A stretch of 64,000 nucleotides of DNA from positions 186,001 to 250,000 of the forward strand of contig CAKZJV010000007.1 of assembly GCA_937120475.1 (NCBI GenBank), given 5' to 3'. Below the pieces are notes generated by a model, which was not told the DNA's origin, ran no database searches, and worked only from the letters and a program-made list of their open reading frames with translations. Numbering within the stretch: the stretch's first letter is position 1; each line of letters starts with the position of its first letter. The translations under genes and the position numbers were made by a program. Shown here piece after piece: positions 58,487 through 64,000 of this stretch. Source of the DNA: an uncultured Cryomorphaceae bacterium. Its GTDB lineage: Bacteria > Bacteroidota > Bacteroidia > Flavobacteriales > Schleiferiaceae.

Positions 58487-60121
58487 TCAGGCCTGCAATA
58501 CCCCGGGGTTGTAGGCCTTGGTGAGCGGTGCATGGTTAGCCATTTCAATACCCATACTGATCCATTTACGGGTATCCAGCGGATCGATAATAGCATCAGT
58601 CCATAAACGGGCGGCCGCATAGTAGGGTGAGGTTTGAGCATCGTAACGGGATTTGATCTTCTCAAACATTTCCTTTTCTTTTTCGGGCGTTATTTCTTCA
58701 CCACGCGCCTTCAGGCTGGCGGTTTCTATTTGCAATAATACCTTGGCCGCCTGGGCACCGCCCATAACCGCAAGTTGTGCAGTAGGCCAAGCCACAATAA
58801 GGCGAGGGTCATAAGCCTTGCCACACATGGCATAATTACCGGCCCCGTAGGAATTACCCATGATTACGGTAAACTTGGGTACTACGGAGTTGCTCATGGT
58901 ATTCACCATTTTGGCCCCGTCTTTAATAATTCCTCCGTGCTCTGAACGGCTGCCTACCATGAAACCGGTAACGTCCTGTAAAAACACCAGGGGTATTTTT
59001 TTCTGGTTGCAGTTGGCAATAAAACGGGAGGCTTTATCGGCTGAATCGGAATAGATAACTCCCCCGAACTGCATTTCACCTTTTTTACTTTTAATCACCT
59101 CGCGGTTATTGGCCACAATGCCCACTGCCCAGCCATCAATGCGGGCGTAACCGGTAATGATGGTGCGGCCATATCCTTTTTTATATTCCTCAATCTCACT
59201 ATTGTCCACCAGTCGTTCAATAATTTTCATGGTGTCATAGGTTTTCGCACGGTCGGCCGGGAATAGGCCGTAAATCTCTTTAGGATCCTTGGCGGGTTCA
59301 ACAGGCTCTGCGCGGTTAAAACCTGCTTTGTCAAAGTCACCGATCTTATCTACAATGTTCTGTATGGACGAAAGGCAATCGGGATCATCTTTACTTTTAT
59401 AATCGGTTACCCCGGAAATTTCGGAGTGCGTGGTGGCACCCCCTAAGGTTTCGTTATCGATGTTCTCACCGATGGCGGCCTTTACGAGGTAGGAACCGGC
59501 TAAAAAGATGCTCCCCGTTTTTTCAACTATCAGGGCTTCATCGCTCATAATGGGCAGGTAAGCTCCACCGGCCACACAGCTTCCCATAATGGCCGAGATT
59601 TGAGTAATACCTTCGGAAGAAAGAATCGCATTATTCCGGAAGATACGCCCGAAGTGCTCCTTATCAGGAAAAATCTCATCCTGCATGGGCAGGTACACAC
59701 CGGCACTGTCCACCAGGTAAATTATGGGTAAACGATTTTCAATGGCAATTTCCTGGGCGCGAAGATTCTTTTTACCGGTAATGGGAAACCATGCACCGGC
59801 CTTCACCGTGGCGTCATTAGCCACTACAATGCACATTTTACCTTTAATGTAACCGATCACCACTACCACACCACCGCTGGGGCAGCCACCGTGTTCCTTG
59901 TACATTTCAAAACCGGCAAAAGCACCAATTTCCAATACCGGGCGGCCCTTATCCAAAAGAAAGTCAATACGCTCACGGGCGGTCATTTTCCCTTTTTCGT
60001 GATGTTTGGCTATACGTTTTTCACCACCACCTTTATGAATGGTGTCCAGCTTACTTTTTACTTCACTAATCATCAGCTTGAGCTGATCTTCATTTTTGTT
60101 GAATTCCAGGTTTTCAGCCAT
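58487..60121 (-). CDS. acyl-CoA carboxylase beta subunit (methylcrotonyl-CoA type)
   Basis: Carboxyltransferase subunit of a biotin-dependent acyl-CoA carboxylase. The start is taken as ATG at 60121 (MAENLEFNKNEDQLKLM). The N-terminal crotonase-like half has GKMTARERIDFLLDKG and MGSCVAGGAYLPIMSDEALI; the C-terminal half has GIIKDGAKMVNTMSNS and VIMGNSYGAGNYAMCG. The segment LVDSAGVYLPMQDEIFPDKEHFGR resembles 3-methylcrotonyl-CoA carboxylase more than propionyl-CoA carboxylase, pointing to leucine breakdown. Length 544. No biotin carboxylase subunit lies next to it. Confidence 0.9.
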   Translation of the reverse strand: MAENLEFNKNEDQLKLMISEVKSKLDTIHKGGGEKRIAKHHEKGKMTARERIDFLLDKGRPVLEIGAFAGFEMYKEHGGCPSGGVVVVIGYIKGKMCIVVANDATVKAGAWFPITGKKNLRAQEIAIENRLPIIYLVDSAGVYLPMQDEIFPDKEHFGRIFRNNAILSSEGITQISAIMGSCVAGGAYLPIMSDEALIVEKTGSIFLAGSYLVKAAIGENIDNETLGGATTHSEISGVTDYKSKDDPDCLSSIQNIVDKIGDFDKAGFNRAEPVEPAKDPKEIYGLFPADRAKTYDTMKIIERLVDNSEIEEYKKGYGRTIITGYARIDGWAVGIVANNREVIKSKKGEMQFGGVIYSDSADKASRFIANCNQKKIPLVFLQDVTGFMVGSRSEHGGIIKDGAKMVNTMSNSVVPKFTVIMGNSYGAGNYAMCGKAYDPRLIVAWPTAQLAVMGGAQAAKVLLQIETASLKARGEEITPEKEKEMFEKIKSRYDAQTSPYYAAARLWTDAIIDPLDTRKWISMGIEMANHAPLTKAYNPGVLQA

Positions 60122-60125
60122 AGTT

Positions 60126-61196
60126 TCAATAACATTTATCGATGGTCCATTGTGCTTTTTGCACAACCAGGGCATTGTCAAGAGTGGGATCGCTTACAAA
60201 CAAGGTAAAGCGATTACGGTCTTCATAAACCGATACAAAAATAATTTCGGGCACCTCATCACCTGTAAGGTCGCCATACCAGTAAATTTCAGGCATACCA
60301 CACTGTCCGTTTTCCTTTAACTCCTGGGTAAGGTCTTGTGTTACCGGTAAAAAGTACTTGGTACCGCTTAGAGTGAGTTTGTAATTCTTCAGGTCAGGGC
60401 AGGGGCCGGCACTCTCCACGCTGCCGGTTGCGGATAGTTTCATGTTGGTGGGTTCTTTAGTAAGTTGCCACTGCTGGCCGGGAAAAATTTTTCGATCCCT
60501 GCGCCTCAGCTCATCGCTCACATCCTCCAGGTTATTTTCTTTTAAGGGTAGCGGCTGGTTGAGTCCCAACAGGAAAATACTGCGTTCTTCCTCATCGGTA
60601 AGTATGTCAAACTCCAACCGGTTACCTACCTTTTGTTTGCTCAGCATTACATTAACCTCCACTTCTTTTACACGATAATACATACCGTTGTTTTCTTCAT
60701 CTCTCGGAAAGATACCGTACCAAATCAACCCTGGATCGATACCCTTTACGTCACCGCAGTAATTATAGGTTTCAGTAAGCAAACTATAGGTAGTTTCCTT
60801 GCGGGCCGGAGGGCTTTCTTTTTCCTCTACGGTGGTTTCGGATGGCCTGGCATCGGTACTATCCGCATTAGTACTGGCAACCTGGGTTTCTTCCTTTACC
60901 AGGTTTTGTATTTCCATAAACCCATCGAACATATATCCTAGTTTACCCTGGTATTGCACCTTACGCCAGTAACCACGTATTTTTTCATACTCCATTGCGC
61001 CAAAGGTTTCCTGGCAGGCGGTAAGGGTACTGTCAAAAGGTACGTAGGTAACTACTTTGGCTTTTAGGGAAGGCTCAGCACGCATCCGCATTCCTGAAGG
61101 AGCTATAATCTTACAATTCAGGGCCTGCTTACAATTGATCTGGGCGTTCAACATTAGGGAAAACCCGGTAATCAGGATAGACAACAAATATTTCAT
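60126..61196 (-). CDS. SH3-domain exported protein
   Basis: Function unknown. Signal peptide MKYLLSILITGFSLMLNAQ, then a bacterial SH3 domain (IIAPSGMRMRAEPSLKAKVV, IRGYWRKVQYQGKLGYMFDG). A Ser/Thr/Glu-rich linker follows, then a large beta-rich domain of about 230 residues (EVNVMLSKQKVGNRLEFDIL, WYGDLTGDEVPEIIFVSVYE) with a WxGDLxGDExPE loop, perhaps calcium-binding like integrin/FG-GAP repeats. Length 356. SH3 domains of this type often bind cell wall. It is transcribed ahead of the carboxylase gene with a four-base gap. Confidence 0.82.
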   Translation of the reverse strand: MKYLLSILITGFSLMLNAQINCKQALNCKIIAPSGMRMRAEPSLKAKVVTYVPFDSTLTACQETFGAMEYEKIRGYWRKVQYQGKLGYMFDGFMEIQNLVKEETQVASTNADSTDARPSETTVEEKESPPARKETTYSLLTETYNYCGDVKGIDPGLIWYGIFPRDEENNGMYYRVKEVEVNVMLSKQKVGNRLEFDILTDEEERSIFLLGLNQPLPLKENNLEDVSDELRRRDRKIFPGQQWQLTKEPTNMKLSATGSVESAGPCPDLKNYKLTLSGTKYFLPVTQDLTQELKENGQCGMPEIYWYGDLTGDEVPEIIFVSVYEDRNRFTLFVSDPTLDNALVVQKAQWTIDKCY

Positions 61197-61225
61197 ACTC
61201 GAAAACTGCTCAGCGAAAATACAAA

Positions 61226-61816
61226 TTAAAGGTTCTTAAGATAACCCAGCGCGGCTGGTCCTTCGTTAAACAAAAGGTCCACTACGGACAGGTTAGGGAT
61301 AAAGTGGTTTTTGTGATCGAATACTTGGGGATAGGCATGGAAATGGTTACGTTCTTCCCGCTTAGGGTGGAATGTTTCCCGGTAATCATGCTGGACCTGG
61401 TCTTCCCAGTTTTCGGTGGTGTAAATATCTATTTTAAGTTGCATCCAGTTTAAAATCAAATGGAGCAGCTTAAAGTTCAAATCCCAGAGAAAAAGTGGTT
61501 TTTCCAGGTAAACTTTTTCCAGTTCGGGGCCTAGTATCTCAAAAAACGGAGCGGTACCATAGGTGGTGAGCATAGCCTGCCAATGTTTTTGGGGCCAGTT
61601 TTCCTTATAGCTGATCCTGATATCACGGATCAGTTTGCTGGTTGAAGCCTGAACCGGAATATTGAGCATAAGGCGGCCATTAGGTCCATCAATGTAGCAA
61701 CGGTTGCGATAGCTTTGCTTTTGCCAGCTTTCACAGGCTTCCAGGTAAACTTCTTCAGCCTGCACCAGCTTTTGGTAATAGGCAATAGGCCCAAGGTATG
61801 TAGTGCTGAAAAGCAC
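61226..61816 (-). CDS. wbqC: WbqC family protein
   Basis: WbqC-like protein of 196 residues. The N-terminus LFSTTYLGPIAYYQKLVQAE and the segment SWQKQSYRNRCYIDGPNG are diagnostic, followed by LMLNIPVQASTSKLIRDIRI. The original wbqC is found in O-antigen clusters, but in Bacteroidota it stands next to lepB and dapB and its biochemical role is unknown. It begins one base after the lepB stop. Confidence 0.93.
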   Translation of the reverse strand: MLFSTTYLGPIAYYQKLVQAEEVYLEACESWQKQSYRNRCYIDGPNGRLMLNIPVQASTSKLIRDIRISYKENWPQKHWQAMLTTYGTAPFFEILGPELEKVYLEKPLFLWDLNFKLLHLILNWMQLKIDIYTTENWEDQVQHDYRETFHPKREERNHFHAYPQVFDHKNHFIPNLSVVDLLFNEGPAALGYLKNL

Positions 61817-61817
61817 C

Positions 61818-63461
61818 CTATGATTTTTGGCCAGCCTTTCTGCGCTTTCGGAAATAGTTGAACCCGTAAATAATTGTCACCAGGAGAATAAAGGGCCAAA
61901 AGTAGCTTACCCGGGCACCTTTACCGCTCACGGTAGTAAATACCCGATCGGTACGAATTTTATTCTTAAAACCATCGGCAAACTTATCCCAGCTCATCCA
62001 GATGAACACGGGTTTGCCCACAATATGATCGGCCGGAACATAGCCCCAGTAGCGGGAATCAAGCGAATTATGGCGATTGTCACCCATCATCCAATAATAG
62101 CCCTGCTTAAAGGTGTAGGTTGAAGATTCGGCACCGTTGATGTAATACTTATCACCGCGTAGCTCTAAGGTGTTTCCTTCGTACACTTCAATAACCCTTC
62201 TGAATTTCAGGTAATTTTCACGGTTCAGCTCTACCTGATCCCCTTCTTTGGGCATGTAGATAGGACCGTAGTTGTCGCGGGTCCATTGAAATTCGACACT
62301 ATCGCCATGAGCCGGGTTGGGGAAAACACGCCCGGTAGCTAAAAGTTGATAGTTGTATAAATGGCGTACCAGGGCAGCCGGTGAATCGGCTGGAAAGTCT
62401 TTTACATCGCGGTGGCTATTCAAACGGATTACCTGAACGATATTGGGCAACTTCTTAAAGTTATCCACCTGGTGGGAGGGAATGGTGATGATGTAGGCAT
62501 AGGGGCGGAATTGCTCACGGGAATCGCCTGGCATAAAGCCATCTTTATTGATCAGGTAGTAGGCATCTGGATCAATATCGAAATCCTCCTTCAGCATACG
62601 TGGACTAAAACCATTGCCCTTAAATTCAACGTAATAGCTGAATTGGGGCAGGGAGCGGTCGGGCATTTCCAATGGCCCGCCATTTACAAAAACCTTCCCG
62701 TTTTTAATGGATAACGAATCACCGGGTATGGCCACACAACGCTTTACGTAATGCTCTCTTTTGTCCACCGGCTTTTCACTTTCCATGGGGTAGTTGAAAA
62801 CCACGGGGTCCAGCCGCTGTACATCACTTATTTTAGGTAAACGCACGTAGGGTAGTTGCACCCAGTCCAGGTAAGAGGGGGTTTGGGTGCCCGGAATGCG
62901 ATTGTGCACCAGGGGCAGGGAAAGGGGCGTTATGGGCAGGCGGCTGCCGTATTGTAACTTACTGACAAATAAAAAGTCACCCACCATCAACGACTTCTCC
63001 ATAGAAGGAGTGGGAATGGTAAAAGCCTCGAAGGTAAAAGTACGGATAATGGTAGCGGCCACTACGGCAAATATGAGGGAGGCAGCCAGTTCACTAACGT
63101 GTTTACGAATATTGATTTCATCGCGACCCACATACTCCAGCTTACCGGAATAATTGATGTAGCCCAGGTAAAAACCAGCGGTTAGTAAGGTGTAAATGGT
63201 GTGTTTTAGCTTACGATAGTTGAATACGTGAAGCAACTCGTACACGGCCACCACACCCATGATATTCCCTACAATGGGAATATAAAAGAGAATGACCCAC
63301 CAACCGGGCCTTTTAATCATTTTGGTAAGCAGGTAAGTATTGTAAATGGGAATAAATGCACCCCAGGCCGGGTGCCCGGCTTTTTGGTAAAATCTCCAGG
63401 AGATTAATCCCGCAAAAAATTCAACGGCCAGGCTAAAAATGATGGTTTCGAGTATGGTCAT
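61818..63461 (-). CDS. lepB: signal peptidase I
   Basis: Removes signal peptides from exported proteins at the inner membrane. Four hydrophobic segments precede the catalytic part (residues 1-145) instead of two in E. coli. Catalytic Ser153 is in TIPTPSMEKSL and Lys240 in HYVKRCVAIPGDSL. Box D/E is near MMGDNRHNSLDSRYWGYVP. Large inserts between boxes bring the length to 547, against 324 in E. coli; this is usual for Bacteroidota. A C-terminal membrane anchor (FWPFILLVTIIYGFNYF) precedes a basic tail. It starts two bases after dapB. Confidence 0.96.
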   Translation of the reverse strand: MTILETIIFSLAVEFFAGLISWRFYQKAGHPAWGAFIPIYNTYLLTKMIKRPGWWVILFYIPIVGNIMGVVAVYELLHVFNYRKLKHTIYTLLTAGFYLGYINYSGKLEYVGRDEINIRKHVSELAASLIFAVVAATIIRTFTFEAFTIPTPSMEKSLMVGDFLFVSKLQYGSRLPITPLSLPLVHNRIPGTQTPSYLDWVQLPYVRLPKISDVQRLDPVVFNYPMESEKPVDKREHYVKRCVAIPGDSLSIKNGKVFVNGGPLEMPDRSLPQFSYYVEFKGNGFSPRMLKEDFDIDPDAYYLINKDGFMPGDSREQFRPYAYIITIPSHQVDNFKKLPNIVQVIRLNSHRDVKDFPADSPAALVRHLYNYQLLATGRVFPNPAHGDSVEFQWTRDNYGPIYMPKEGDQVELNRENYLKFRRVIEVYEGNTLELRGDKYYINGAESSTYTFKQGYYWMMGDNRHNSLDSRYWGYVPADHIVGKPVFIWMSWDKFADGFKNKIRTDRVFTTVSGKGARVSYFWPFILLVTIIYGFNYFRKRRKAGQKS

Positions 63462-63463
63462 GT

Positions 63464-64000
63464 TCAGAGGTTGAGAACGTCTTTCATAGTAAACACCCCG
63501 TTTTTATCGTGAATAAACTCAGCGGCTAAAACGGCCCCGAGGGCAAAACCTTTGCGGCTGTGGGCGGTGTGCTGTATTTGAATAGTATCTATTTCGGAAA
63601 GATAACGAACTATATGAGTTCCTGGTACATCCGGTTCCCGCTTCGCAGCAATGGATATCTGCTCTTTAGAATGCTGCTCCTGCAGGGTCCAGCCTTCCTT
63701 GCGGTCCATTTCTTCTTCAATCTGCTCAGCCAGGCTAATGGCCGTACCGCTGGGAGCATCTTTCTTTTCGGTATGATGAATTTCTTCCAACTCTACTTCG
63801 TAGGCGGAGTAGGCATTCATAATTTGCGCCAACTGCCGGTTAAGCTCAAAAAAGAGATTTACACCCAAACTAAAGTTAGAAGCATAAAGAAAGCTCCCCT
63901 CGTTCTTTTCACAAATACGTACGGCCTCGTTATAACGCGCCAGCCAACCGGTGGTACCGGTTACCACCGGAACTCTATGGTTAAAGCATTGTACCAGGTT
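63464..64000 (-). CDS. dapB: 4-hydroxy-tetrahydrodipicolinate reductase, 5' end beyond window
   Basis: NAD(P)H-dependent reductase of the diaminopimelate/lysine pathway. The frame continues to the window edge (NLVQCFNHRVPVVTGTTGW), so only the C-terminal 179 residues are present and the Rossmann glycine loop lies outside. The catalytic segment is EIHHTEKKDAPSGTA, with the His pair and Lys. LYASNFSLGVNLFFEL links to the tetramer helix. The gene is followed by lepB and wbqC with gaps of one or two bases, the cluster usual in Bacteroidota, so transcription enters from outside the window. Confidence 0.95.
   Translation of the reverse strand, partial: NLVQCFNHRVPVVTGTTGWLARYNEAVRICEKNEGSFLYASNFSLGVNLFFELNRQLAQIMNAYSAYEVELEEIHHTEKKDAPSGTAISLAEQIEEEMDRKEGWTLQEQHSKEQISIAAKREPDVPGTHIVRYLSEIDTIQIQHTAHSRKGFALGAVLAAEFIHDKNGVFTMKDVLNL

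Noticed and set aside
1-64000. Prophage, CRISPR array, insertion sequence or tRNA gene
   Set aside because: No integrase, transposase, capsid or Cas protein is encoded, no regularly spaced repeat array was seen, and no cloverleaf-like sequence was found in the gaps.

Overview
The window is a 64 kb stretch of a Bacteroidota chromosome, most likely from the order Flavobacteriales. Evidence for this is the T9SS sorting tails, CarboxypepD_reg proteins, an S46 dipeptidyl-peptidase, a fused 2-oxoacid dehydrogenase E1, a Rho with a long N/Q-rich linker, DUF4293/DUF6095/DUF4252 proteins, a long signal peptidase I beside wbqC and dapB, and TAnnTTTG promoter elements in place of the usual -10 box. Species cannot be named from the sequence alone. 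No rRNA, tRNA, CRISPR array, complete insertion sequence or prophage was found. Nearly all DNA is coding, and many adjacent genes overlap or abut.

Layout. 0-3.5 kb: a hybrid histidine kinase (cut by the window edge) converging on a sigma54-type response regulator. 3.6-9.2 kb: two small paralogous secreted proteins, a TetR-like regulator coupled to an ABC1 kinase, an outer-membrane protein, a NUDIX hydrolase with an esterase, and a Cys-motif/CarboxypepD_reg membrane protein. 9.3-14.6 kb: murQ, an RsmB-type rRNA methyltransferase, the fused E1 dehydrogenase and a fasciclin protein. 14.6-20.2 kb: a large M1-peptidase-like/beta-barrel fusion that lacks its zinc ligands, then a DUF4252-PadR-PspC operon behind a 23-bp palindrome. 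20.2-27 kb: two compact operons (DinB-NRDE-ATP-grasp; zinc ribbon-DinB-NTF2 lipoprotein-GT2) flanking a type II NADH dehydrogenase. 27-31.5 kb: uvrA diverging from a sigma factor followed by an uncatalogued 48-residue gene, then DUF427 and cold-shock genes. 31.5-38.7 kb: a T9SS surface protein, a DPP11-type peptidase, a tetrapyrrole-methylase-fold methyltransferase, a low-molecular-weight phosphatase, dnaA and a thioesterase. 38.7-45.6 kb: a secreted T9SS metallopeptidase, yigZ, an EamA transporter, ribD, a DHA2-type MFS pump and a CarboxypepD_reg protein. 45.6-50 kb: ettA, then the one clearly accessory segment (520 bp without a convincing gene, small membrane protein, lipoprotein behind a 19-bp direct repeat, and a headless T9SS tail). 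50-64 kb: rho, DUF4293, phosphodiesterase, truA, ABC exporter, a membrane-protein/regulator pair, a HELGH protein, an alpha-oxoamine synthase, an acyl-CoA carboxylase beta subunit, an SH3 protein and the dapB-lepB-wbqC cluster, cut by the right edge.

The window is mainly housekeeping (replication initiation, DNA repair, rRNA/tRNA modification, termination, cell-wall recycling, lysine and riboflavin synthesis, protein export) mixed with envelope and secreted proteins. The best candidates for something undescribed are the catalytically dead M1/barrel fusion, the operator-controlled DUF4252-PadR-PspC operon, the repeat-controlled lipoprotein next to a truncated T9SS gene, and the small gene behind the sigma factor.
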